From Neostapfia colusana (taxonomy: Eukaryota; Streptophyta; Magnoliopsida; Poales; Poaceae), in the NCBI GenBank assembly GCA_030760725.1, contig JASWHV010000008.1, positions 33,886,720-33,950,719 of the forward strand: a DNA stretch of 64,000 bases. Reading direction: 5' to 3'. The notes beneath the pieces were generated by a model. It was not told where the DNA came from. It ran no database searches and saw only the letters and a program-made list of their open reading frames with translations. The position numbers and the translations under genes are program-made. Shown piece by piece: positions 20,112 to 30,850 of the stretch. How positions within the stretch are numbered: the stretch's first letter is position 1; each line of letters starts with the position of its first letter.

Positions 20112-23100
20112 TGACACGACCCCACTGGTCCTGTCGAGCCAGGATCACGCTGAGGGGTGCTGCGTTGCACAACACCGTATAACACACGTCAAAGGTACAA
20201 AGCGGAAGCGGAAGCTTTATTACATAAACAAGTTTATTAACATGTTTACATCAAAATAAGTTTAGTCCACACTCGCGGGCGTAGACTAAGCATCAAGTGC
20301 ACGTTCAGCCCTCGAACGTGTCCTTGCTAGCACACTCGCACACTAACTCTGCGGCGTGCACGACTCCCACTCGACGGGGTTCCCCTCCTGGGGTTCCGTC
20401 TCCTCTTCGGGAGTCCCTTCCTCATAGAACCCTGCAAAAGCTTCAAACACAAGCAGTGAGCACGAAGGCTCAGCAAGTCTGACCCGTCTCACCTAAACAT
20501 GAAACTTCTACATGAGGGTGATGGGTTGCATGAGGTAAAAATCATTTGCAAGGACTCGCCTAATTAGTAGAACCTTACTTTCAAGTTTTAGCAGCAGGTT
20601 GTGGAGAACTTTACGCTAAGGCACATGAGAGAGCCGCAATCAAACAAGAAACGCATTTCTCTCATGTACTTTGCCCAAAGTTGAAAAGAACTTTAGTTAG
20701 CACTAAGCTACAACATATCATTAACAATCAATATCCAACTTTCAATCAGCAACATTTTAACATGTAACTAGCCTGTTCTTTCTACGTCACGGTACAGTGA
20801 ACAAGTGGTACTCACTGACCGCGAGGGACGGCGATTATAATCGATTTACACCTGCAGGGTTACCCGAACAACCCGTCACGTACGCCCGTACTCGATGTTG
20901 CCTACAACAACCATCACGGACGCCGTACGCGACTACCTTTCACCCGTTAGCCAAATATTGAACCGGTCCCATCGTCCCGAGCAAGAGGTCCCTGCACGCG
21001 CATCTCTGTGCCGCCAGCTGATTTACACCTCGAGCTCTCAACCTACCCTCTGAACGACGGGCAATGCCTCAATACCCAGCTACCCGAGTTACATCAGTTT
21101 CCCGGTTCCCATATAGCCGGTAGGTCTTCGGTACTGTTCTAGCTTGTTCAACAGGCCCGCACACGGCTCGGTCCTCAATCGACACAAGCGGAGCTACAGC
21201 ACACAGGCCCCAAAGTCCTGCTGCCCTTACTCTCCGCTCGGTCTCATTTTCTTGCCATGTGTATCATGTGCTATCTCTACCCGAGCAATGTGCCTCTAGC
21301 CTATTCTCGCGAGTAGTTCCAACTACTCGACTTGTACCGAATCCTACTCTATCCTAGCAATGCAGTGGCTAACGGGGTTTGCAATCCTAAACCCCAACCC
21401 ATGGTTTTCTTGGCTATGCAGTGGGGTTTCCAAACAAGACTCTGATGCACAACATAAAGAAAACAAGTATGTGCTCAAAACAATAAAAATTTATAAAATG
21501 GTTAATGCAAACCGGGGCTTGCCTTGCTGCTCTTGGTCGTAGGCTAGCTGTTCCTCCGGAGTAACGAAGTCTAGGACTTCGGGTTCCTCCTCGACCTTAG
21601 CGACTACATGATAAGAACAATGTATGTATTAATTAAATGCTTTTGTATTAACTTTGAAGTTGTGAAGTCTATAACCTTTACTAGATAGACCTAATGACTG
21701 TGAAACTTTTACTGTGGCTTGGTTACAACCTAAACAGAGACTTGGTCAAGTTTTAGTTGCAGCAAAGCTCATTTGAGCCCTCCACAAATAATTATGTCCT
21801 TGACCTTAATTAAAGGCTTTTAGGGTGTTCTAGGTATTTTCATGACACAAACTATGACTTTCTGAAAACTAGATTTTCAGAGGGTTCTAATGGAATTGGT
21901 CTCACTTAATTTGGAAGTCTCTAACTAAAGATATGAGCTAAACAATTTCAGAGAAAATTCTGAAAATGTTTCTGAACATTTTCTATTTTCTCTGGAACAG
22001 TTTTACTAATCACACCATTAGGTGGACTAAATGAGCTCAAATGGATCTGAAATTTTTATGGTAGTTCAAGGATATTTTGGTGAACATCTCAGCAAAATTT
22101 CAGGATTTTCCTCCAAATGATTCTCCAGTTAAAATTCCTAACAGTTTAAACTTTAAGGAATTAATTCTGGAGAATTAAGGAATCTCATGAAGTGACACTT
22201 GATTTTCTGGAAAGTACTCAAAGAGCTGAATCCAGCAAAATTTGGTTCACTCAATTTGGAGCTTTCTAGCCAAAGTTATAAGGATTTGAAGTTTGAAGGA
22301 AATCTGAAAATCGGGGAAAAGTTTAAACTCGCGCGTGGGCCCAGGAGACACGCGTCGCACGCCGAAGCGACAGCACACCGCGGCCCACAAGGCTTTTGCG
22401 CGCCAGCACACCCGATCCCGGCCGCAGCCGGATCCCGATTCAAAATATCGGCCGCTGACAGCTGGGGTCCACCCCCTTCTTCAACCTCGCGACACCCGCG
22501 CTCCGCCGCCGAGGGACCTCGCCGGAGAGCTCGCCGCCGGCTGCTGTACAGCTTCAAACTTCTTGATTCTGGCCGCCCCTGCCTACTTTTACTTGGGGAA
22601 CATGATCCGAGGGTCAGCTGCTCATGACAACGGCCGGAGCATGGTCGGCGACGAGCCGCCATATCGGAACGACTTCGGCCATGTCGGCTGATGCTCCTAG
22701 TGCCTCAGCTACTTGGGAAACCGGTCGGGGAGCATCAGTGGACCTCAGAGAAGGTCGACATGAACTCGGGGCAGCTCGGGGAAGGCCCGAAATAGGTCCT
22801 CACCGTGCGCCCGATACCCCCCGTGCGTTCCGCCATTAGTAGACCTTGAATTACGCCGGGCACAGAAGTTCTCCGGCCCAGAGTTGTGAAGGCAACTTGT
22901 GCGTCACCGTGTCTAGTTCGTGTGGGAGTGGCCTGAGGCCCTCTAATCCTTTCTAGAGCACGAATTAAACAGAATCGTACCCGAGGGTCGTTCTGCACAC
23001 AGAAAGGGGAAAAGTGGAAATTCGCCGCCGGTGAGCAACCACTCGAGCTGTGGCTCGGGGATGAGCAGCACCGATCACTTGCGCGTCCAAGGGTGCCTTG

Positions 23101-24157
23101 GCTCGGGCGTGACAACGCCCAGGTTGGGCTGTCCACGAGAGCCCGAGGTGCGGCGGTTTCCAGTTCCGAGTTTGATCTTTCGGCACAGCCGATATCACTC
23201 GGTTTCAATCGATTTCTATCAATGGGAAGGATGGAGGATGGTTGCTAGTACCTTGCTGGGACCTTGGAATGGAAAGAGGGAGCTGCGATCGGCTTGATCA
23301 AGCAGGAACTCGAGCGGCGGCGATGGCAGTGGGAAAAGCAGTCGCGCACGTCGGTAGCTCGGGGAAATGGTGACTGAGGCACGCCGGGGAGGGAATAAAT
23401 AGCTCGGCCGGCTGGCCTCCGGCTTGGGGCACGCAGCAGGAGCTGGCGCCGGCCGGCCCCTTCGGTGGCGCGCGCGCACAACAGCCGGGAACCGACTGAA
23501 CTGTGGTTCAGTCGGTTTGCTTTGAGGCTGAGGCTGACATGTGGGTCCCACTCCTCTTTTAACCTCTGAAATTTATTCCTAACAGCTGTGGTAAACAGTG
23601 AACCCTATTCTACCCTTGGCAACTCAAATTATTCACCCAAGAGCCATTTGAATTGATCAAAGTTCAAATGAGGTTTGGTTTGAATGAATTTCAGCACAAG
23701 TGCAGTTTGAAATTCAAATAAAGTTTGAATTTCTCCCCCTTAGCTCATGTCAAGATCAACTCCAAATGGAGTGAAAATTGGTGTGTGAGCTCACAAAAAT
23801 GTGCTGAGCAAGAATATGCCTTCCACTTTTAAATTCAGTGGGTGAAAACAGTTTGAATTTGAATATGTTTTCAAACTGCCCCTTTCCTATCTACACCCAA
23901 GATGACCTCAAAAATGTTTTGAATTTGGGTGAAACTTGGCATGGACATCCTTGGCAAAGTGTAGGAGTTTTCATATGTCCAGCCCATCTATATCACATGT
24001 GGGAAGTACCACTTTTGCAATGTGTGAGTTTGTTCCCTAATGAGCATGTTGATAATTGTTACTTGCTCTTTATTTGTGTTCATCATTTTTCCTCAAATGA
24101 GGTGTGTGGTGTGGGGATGAACACTGCAAATGGATGTCAAAAACTGAGGCCCTTACA
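20112..24157 (-). repeat. 5' LTR of element A
   Basis: This 4046-bp copy matches 8729-12774 with an offset of 11383; only two differences were seen. It drives transcription leftwards. The same hairpin (23490-23517), TATA-like site (about 23393-23401) and exon-like segments (21523-21603 and 20343-20431, minus) are present. Confidence 0.95.
20343..21603 (-). other. candidate LTR mini-gene, exons 2 and 3 (A, 5' LTR copy)
   Basis: This copy is identical to the one in the 3' LTR: exon 2 at 21603-21523 and exon 3 at 20431-20343 on the minus strand, intron with GC-AG ends. Because it lies in the 5' LTR downstream of the promoter, it is the copy that would be transcribed at the start of the genomic RNA. 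Confidence 0.45.
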
Positions 24158-24162
24158 CCCTA

Positions 24163-25031
24163 CCGTGCGATTTAAAATAAACGGCGCACAAGCGGCCACG
24201 TCGCTCTGATCGAACGCGGGCGGCGCTGCCGGCGGCGCACGGCGGCGGGAAGCGGCGATCTCGCCGGAGACTTTCGGATCTTCGAGAATTCTTCCTAGAA
24301 CTGGGATTTTATGGCATAGATCGGTGGAGGGGAGGTCGGGGATCTCACCTCGGGGGTTTTCTTGAGCTCGGAGGTCCTGGAAGGTGATCGGCGACGAGGT
24401 CCGAGTTGAATTAACGGCGAGGCTCGTCGGCGCTGTGTTTACACCGCAAGTCACCGAGTTTTCTGCACCTGCAAGGTTCCCCGGAGGCGGTGGATCAAGA
24501 CCAGCGAGTTAGATCGAAGTTTCCGAGCGTAGATTGGCCAGAATTCGCCGAAGAAGTCTCGGTTCTCACCGGAGGAAAATCGGCGGATCGCGTGGGAAAA
24601 ACAGAACGAGGCCGGGGTTTTTATAGACGGGGAAAGGCGGCGGGGTGGTTTAGATCAAGTCCGCGTCGCCTACGAACAGAATTCAGCGGGGATACGCAGA
24701 AATCCCGATCGGTTTTGATTCGGGTGAGAGGGAGTCCGGCGCGGCGCGAGGTAGAAGACGAGCTGGCGGGTCCCACCTATCAGCAGAAGGAAACAGCGCG
24801 CGCGGCTGCGGGCTGGCGCGGTTGCTGGGTGGGCCGGCTGGTGGGTTTCGGCCCACTGGCTGGTTTTTTCTGTTTTCTCTTTTTTTCTTTTTCTATTTCT
24901 TTTCTATTTTGAGTTTAATTTGAATTCCAGTTTGAATTTGATTTTTTGCAAAACATGCAACATGTCCAAAAATTTTTAAATTCCCCTCTTAACATGATTT
25001 AGGTTCTTAACAAGATTTTTGGGGTGTTACA
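24163..25031 (-). repeat. 3' LTR of B, second segment (U3 side)
   Basis: This segment resumes at CCGTGCG after the right CCCTA copy and ends TGTTACA. It matches 33414-34282 with about a dozen differences. In minus sense it contains TGTAACACCCC at its start, a TATA box (CTATAAAAA at 24618-24626) and a GC-rich region after it with a GTGAGATCC splice-donor-like site. Confidence 0.9.
24618..24626 (-). promoter_or_regulatory. TATA box in B 3' LTR
   Basis: CTATAAAAA on the minus strand lies about 405 bases into the LTR. The 5' LTR copy has changed to CTATAGAAA (33868-33876), which may weaken that promoter. Confidence 0.55.
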
Positions 25032-25036
25032 GCTCT

Positions 25037-25050
25037 ACCCCCCTTAAAAG
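25037..25050 (-). other. polypurine tract of element B, with upstream hairpin
   Basis: On the minus strand CTTTTAAGGGGGGTAGAGC leads into TGTAACACCCC, the LTR start. The hairpin AATCTCG-AGGA-CGAGATT (25052-25069) lies immediately before it in transcription sense. Confidence 0.8.
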
Positions 25051-25076
25051 AAATCTCGTCCTCGAGATTGGTGGTT

Positions 25077-28000
25077 CTAAGAAAACAATTCCGGAAATTG
25101 TGCCTTGAGCTCATCTTCCCGCTCCCAGGTGGCTTCCTCTTCTGAGTGATGCTTCCACTGCACCTTGCACATCCGGATTCTTTTATTTCTGGTAAGGCGT
25201 TCCATTGTCTCTAAAATCTTGTATGGTTGCTCGGCATAAGACAAATCCTCAGCTACGTTCACTTCATTCATGGGTAACACCTCCTCAGGCGTCCTCAGGC
25301 ATTTCTTGAGTTGTGACACATGGAATACATCGTGCACATCCGATAGATGAGCCGGTAACTCTAGTTGATACGCCACTTCGCCTTTCCTTTCAAGAACTTG
25401 AAAGGGTCCGATGTATCGAGGTGACAACTTCCCCTTCACCTTGAACCGACGAAGTCCTCGGATAGGGGACACCTTAAGATAGACATAGTCCCCCACGTTG
25501 AAACGAGCTCTCTTCTTCGTACATCAGCATAACTCTTTTGGCGTGTCTGTGCTATCCTCAAATTGTTGCAAATTTCCCTTACCTTCGCCTCAGCTTCTTG
25601 TAGTACTTCTGGACCAAACACTTTACTTTCCCCTGTTTGGTTCCAAAATAGGGGAGTTCTGCACTTCCTCCCGTACAAAGCTTCGAACGGTGACATCTTC
25701 ATACTAGCTTGATAGCTGTTGTTATAGGAAAACTCCGCATACGGTAAGTTCTTGTCCCAACTCCTATTGTTTTTGAGTGCACATGCCCTCAGCATATCTT
25801 CAAGGATCTGATTGGTTCTCTCCGCCTGCCCGTCGGTTTGGGGATGATAGGCAGAACTAAAGTTCAGATGGGTTCCCATGGTTACATGCAACTTCTGCCA
25901 GAACCTTGAGGTGAACTGTGTCCCTCGATCCGACACAATCTTCTTTGGCACTCCATGGTAACACACGATCCGTGACATGTACAGCTCTGCCAATTTGGAT
26001 CCGCTATAGCTTTCTTTCACGGGGATGAAATGAGCTACCTTGGTTAGCCTATCAATGATGACCCATATTGAATCATATCCTGATTGGGTTCTAGGCAATC
26101 CCATGATGAAATCCATGCTGATTTCTTCGCATTTCCATTCAGGCACTTTGAGTGGTTGCAATAATCCCGCAGGTCGTTGATGTTCTGCTTTCACCAACTG
26201 ACATGTGTCACATAGGGCAACATGTTCCGCGACATCTCGCTTCATGCCATACCACCAATACCTGCTTTTGAGGTCCTGGTACATCTTTGTACTCCCAGGA
26301 TGAATGGAATAGTCAGAATCATGAGCCTCCTTCAAAATCAATTCACGGATCTCCTTTACTTCTGGCACACAGATTCTTTTCCCGTGCCACACCATTCCGT
26401 GTTCATCCTCTCTAAAACCCGGAGCTTTATTTTCCTTGATGAGTTGTCTGATCTCTTGCATCTTCTCATCATTCTTTTGACCCTTGCGTATGTCTCGCTG
26501 TAGTGTGGAGTCCACTTCCATGGCGATGGCTTCACCACTATTTACTAGACATAGATTGAGCCTTATAACCTCGTCCTTCAATTCTGCAGGCATGTCCTTC
26601 AAGCTCAACTTATTGAGCTGCACTTTCCGACTCAAAGCATCGGCCACGACGTTTGCTTTCGCAGGATGATAATTGATGCCCACATCAAAGTCATTGATTA
26701 GCTCTAACCATCTCCTTTGTCTGAGGTTGAGATCTGGCTGTGTGAAAATGTACTTCAAACTCTTATGATCCGTATATATCTCTGTCCTCTTCCCCAACAA
26801 ATAGTGTCGCCAAATTTTCAACGCGTGTACTACTGCGGCTAGTTCTAAGTCATGTGTAGGATAGTTTTTCTCGTGCTTCCGAAGCTGCCGGGATGCATAT
26901 GCCACGACATGCCCTTCTTGCATGAGAACACATCCCAACCCGTTTCCAGAGGCATCGCAGTACTCCGTAAAATTCTTCTGTGTATCTGGCATAACGAGCA
27001 CTGGGGCTGTTGTCAATCTTTCCTTTAACTCCTAAAAACTCGTCTCGCACTGCGGCGTCCATGTGAATGTGATTCCCTTCTCCAACATGTTTGGTGAGAG
27101 GTCTCGAGATCTTAGAGAAGCCCTCAATAAACCGTCGATAGTATCCAGCCAATCCCAAAAAGCTTCGAACTTCCCCGACATTTTCAGGGGTCTTCCACTT
27201 CTGTATATCCTCGATTTTGGCGGGATCTACGGAGATTCCTCCCTCCGAGATTATATGTCCTAAGAGGGGAACTCTCTTCAGCCAAAACTCACACTTGCTC
27301 AATTTGGCATATAGTTGGTGTTCTCTTAGCCTCTGCAACACCAACCTTAGATGTTTCTCATGTTCTTCTTCATCTATGGAGAAGACGAGAATGTCATCTA
27401 TGAAAACCACCACAAATTTGTCCAGATATTCCATGAATACCTTGTTCATGAGATACATGAAGTATGCCGGGGCATTAGTTAGCCCGAAAGGCATGACGGT
27501 GTATTCATACAGTCCGTACCGAGATACGAAAGCTGTCTTGGGAATATCAGATTGCCTTATCTTGAGTTGGTGGTATCCCGACCTGAGATCAATTTTCAAG
27601 AACACACAAGCGCCTCTCAACTGATCAAACAAGTCTTCAATGCGGGGTAATGGGTACTTGTTCTTGATGGTTACCTCATTCAAAGCACGGTAATCCACGC
27701 ATAACCTTTGGGTTCCGTCCTTCTTGGGCATAAATATCACCGGAGCCCCCCAAGGTGAGGAACTAGGGCGAATATACCCCTTCTCCGTCAGTTCTCTCAA
27801 ATGATCCTTGAGTTCTTCCAGCTGCTTGGAGTCCATCCGATAAGGTCTCTTGTATATCGGAGTTGTTCCAGGCACTAGCTCAATCGCGAATTCCACTTCA
27901 CGATCGGGAGGCATACCTGGCAACTCCTCCGGAAAAACGTCCGGATATTCCCTAATAATCCTGATCTCCTCCACTTTCACCTCAACTTGATTTAATTTAA

Positions 28001-29546
28001 TGTCCCTCCTAGGCTCTTGTATTGTTATGAACTTTACTCTTGTGCCACTAGGGTGAGTTAGTTCCACCGTTCTGGTCGAACAATGGATGATTCCCTTATG
28101 TTTGGTCAACCAATCCATGGCCAAAATAATAGCTATCCCTTGTGAATCTATCACTATGAGGTTGGCAGTAAATACCACCCCATTAATGTCTAGATTCACC
28201 TTGGGACACACTTGTCTTGTCCTTATTTCTCCACCCGGAGAGTTTACGGCTAGCATATGGGTCATTTGTGTTGTTGCTAGGTCATGCTTCTTAACAAACC
28301 CTTGGGCAATGAACGAGTGGGTAGCACCAGAATCAAACAGCAGGGTTTCAAGGTGTAAATTGGCAGGAAACTTACCAACTACCACGTCGGGTGCCTCTTG
28401 TGCTTCCTCCATAGTGACGTGGTTCACCCGTCCTCGCATCACATTCTGCTGTTGTGGCTGTGCGGGCTTCTTCTTTGGGCATTTATGGTCGTAGTGCCCC
28501 ACTTCACCGCAGCTAAAACATTGCACCCCAACCTTAGGTGTCTGGCCTTTGCTGTCTTGGGGTTGGTTTGGAGGTCCCTGTACTGCTGGTCGAGGTGGAT
28601 ATGCAGGGCGAGGCTGCTGTACAAACTGACGTTGCGGCTGTGCTGGTGCTGCCAGAGGCCTGTAGTTCGGGTTGTACCCTCTTGGTGCTGAGTAGGGTAC
28701 CGCAGCACGGTTCGTCTGCCCTGCAGGTTGCTGCATCAGACGTGGGCGGGTGTTGCTCCCTGAGGCTTGATGTGACCACCCAGCCTTCCTCTTATTATCA
28801 TTTTCCAAGGCCTTTAGCTTCCTTTCTACCACAAACGCTCTGTCCACCATCTTTTGGAAGCTTTCATACTCATTTGAGGACATTGCACACTGCATTTCTG
28901 CGGTAAGTCCTTCCACGAAACAATCTTGTTTCTGCTCATCAGTCTCTATGTCCCGTGGGGCATAACGGGATAGTTGAGTGAATTTAGTGAGGTATTCCCT
29001 CACCGTCATGTTTCCCTGCTGCAGTCCCAAAAACTCCTTCCTCTTGTTTTTGAGTTCACCTCTTGGGATGTAATGGTTGCGGAAGCTACGCTTGAACTCT
29101 TCCCAAGTGATGTTCTCAGGGTCATGATGGGTGGCCACGTAGGCGGTCCACCAATCAGCAGCAGGTCCACGCAATTGATGAGAGGCAAACAGCACCCTCT
29201 CATACCCTTGGCACTGTATGATCCTTATCTTACTTTCAATGGTCTTCAGCCAATCATCTGCCTCCAGAGTTTCAGCAGCACTTGCAAACTTTGGAGGTTG
29301 AGTTCCTAGAAACTCACTCAACCTTGGTTGGCGTGGTGCAGCTTGTGGAGGTGGAACTTGATGCAAGTTGGCCACCACTTGAGTCAAGTTCTGGATGAGC
29401 TGATTTTGATTCTCCAACATTTGGTGGAGGGGATCAACTCCTTCACGGCGACCACCCCGGTCCTGGCCTCCAGAAAGATGAGGGTTGCATGCCTCATCGT
29501 TGTTGTTGGCGGGGTTGGCAGCACGTCCTTTTCCTCTTCCGGCCAT
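25077..29546 (-). pseudogene. Gag-Pol of element B, two frameshifts and a stop
   Basis: The frame starts MAGRGKGR at 29546, right behind a TCTGCCAG acceptor-like site. The parts in order are gag, CCHC knuckle (CFSCGEVGHYDHKC, about 28475-28520), protease LLFDSGATHSF (about 28330), RT with FIDD (about 27400), RNase H, integrase (HHCC finger about 26180-26330; core with SMDFIMGLP, SDRGTQF, TDGQAERTN) and chromodomain (about 25080-25260). An extra base near 27090 shifts the frame, a TAG follows at about 27030, and one base is missing near 25497. Otherwise the domains are well preserved, so decay is recent. It is very close to element D's gag-pol. Confidence 0.9.
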
Positions 29547-29850
29547 CTGGCAGAATCAACTAATGTTAATTTGAAAACATTACGTATCATCTTACTACTT
29601 TCATTTGTTTGTATTTTGAAGTGTTGAGGCTTTGTTATACTTTTCTGAGGGTTCATTTTTCACCCAAAAATAAATGCAATATTATTTCATATGGGTTCAC
29701 ACACCAAAGCAAAACAATCTAAAGACGAGGCTGTGGACAATTGCTCATGGCTTCCACAACTCACGTCACACACCAAGCATTATCACACCATTAACTTAAC
29801 TTAACGACTCGCCTATTCGACATCTTGCTGACTAAGGGAGGGAATCTACA
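29547..29850 (-). other. spacer between accessory ORF and gag in element B
   Basis: About 300 bp without a gene. Read on the minus strand its last bases are TTGATTCTGCCAG before the gag ATG, an acceptor-like end. Confidence 0.4.
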
Positions 29851-30631
29851 CTACTCGTTTTCTTGGGCTGGCTCCTCGGGATCTTCATCATCATTTCGGC
29901 TTCCTTCTGACTCTGCTTTGGGTGGGGAGGCTGCTGGTGGATAAGTGCGACGACGCCTGATCGCTCGGCGATCCGGGGAGTCAGGAGTCCATGTATCATT
30001 CACGGTGACACACAGTTCATTTCCATCTCCTCTTTCTCTCGCCTTTAAGCAGGCTCGCAGCAACGCCTCCGTTTCCTTCAGGGTGTCCCGGACATCCTGA
30101 AGCTCTTGTTGACACTCCTGCAGCCGAGTGCTGAGCATAGCAGCATCCTCCAAGCACAAGTCCATGTGCTCATGGGAAGTCCCTTGCTGCACTGCTGGGT
30201 ACTTGTACTCAAAGGTACCACTCTCACGTTGGAGGACATACATGTACTCAGTTTTTGTCCAAGTGGCGACGATAGATGTGGCTCTGGCAGGTGATGGCCT
30301 CCTAGGTGACATCTTTCTCCACATCGACCTGTGTTGCTCGACAAGCTGGAGAGTGGTGAATCTTAAGCAGCTGATTTTCGTGTATAATCCTCATCTCTGA
30401 ACTCCATTCTTCCCTCTTCTCACGGATGGTCCTGGTGGAGTTATAGTGGATGATTAGCTTGCCCGTATTACCGGCGGCTTCGAGCATACGTCGAAGACGG
30501 CGCAACAAGCCTCCTACTGCCAATCCGTAGGAAAGGTACGTCACCGGACGGCTCTCCTCTCTTTGGGCAAGGGCAACTACGGGAACTCTCCCTCCTGTGG
30601 ACTTGCGAGCGATGCGAATCATGCGAACCAT
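29851..30631 (-). pseudogene. accessory ORF of element B (broken)
   Basis: The frame starts ATGGTTCGC at 30631, directly behind TTTTTGTTTTAG. Its first part reads YLSYGLAVGGLLRRLRRML and TRTIREKREEWSSEMRIIHE to an in-frame TAG at about 30302. The same stop occurs at the same codon in D. Downstream an extra A in the GACAAAAACTGAG stretch moves the frame, which then reads TEYMYVLQRES, a helical Gln/Glu-rich segment (STRLQECQQELQDVRDTLKE) and an acidic tail. Position, orientation and coiled-coil plus acidic tail resemble the 314-aa ORF of element A; only short similarities are visible by eye. No function is known. Confidence 0.6.
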
Positions 30632-30832
30632 CTAAAACAAAAAGCATTTAAACTTGGGTTAGATAAACTTTTAAACAAAAATCCTATTTTGAACGAAAAT
30701 TGGGGTAAGATGAAGAAAGTGACTCATTAAATAACACTTTTCAACACACACCTTGTAAAATAGTTTTTAAGAAAAATAGGGCCCTTAAATACGTCCATTT
30801 CTACCTAGGTCCACGTTCCAACGGGCAACCTT
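30632..30832 (-). other. leader of element B
   Basis: About 200 bp between PBS and accessory ORF. It contains donor-like sites shared with D (CCTAG|GTAGAAATGG and AAG|GTGTG) and ends in the T-rich acceptor-like stretch before the accessory Met. Confidence 0.4.
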
Positions 30833-30845
30833 GGCTCTAATACCA
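30833..30845 (-). other. primer binding site of element B
   Basis: On the minus strand TGGTATTAGAGCC differs by one base from the initiator tRNA-Met site (TGGTATCAGAGC). It lies five bases from the LTR end. Confidence 0.8.
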
Positions 30846-30850
30846 CTTCT

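Larger units (their letters stand above)
8729..24157 (-). mobile_element. complete young Tekay-type retrotransposon A (15.4 kb)
   Basis: A is 15429 bp long, flanked by CCCTA, with two 4046-bp LTRs in which I saw only two mismatches (10463/21846 and 12751/24134). It is read on the minus strand: 5' LTR 20112-24157, PBS, a 1.5-kb leader, accessory ORF (17667-18611), gag-pol (12845-17395), PPT, 3' LTR 8729-12774. Every expected catalytic motif is present and neither ORF is interrupted, so it may be autonomous. At the commonly used grass LTR rate of 1.3e-8 per site per year, two differences would mean roughly 20,000 years; this is an estimate from a by-eye count. Confidence 0.95.

Noticed and set aside
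24163..25031. Plus-strand open frame of 140 codons at 24490-24912 and its copy at 33740-34174
   Set aside because: It is antisense in the U3/R part of B's LTR and has no start context or motif; the LTR duplication explains both copies.
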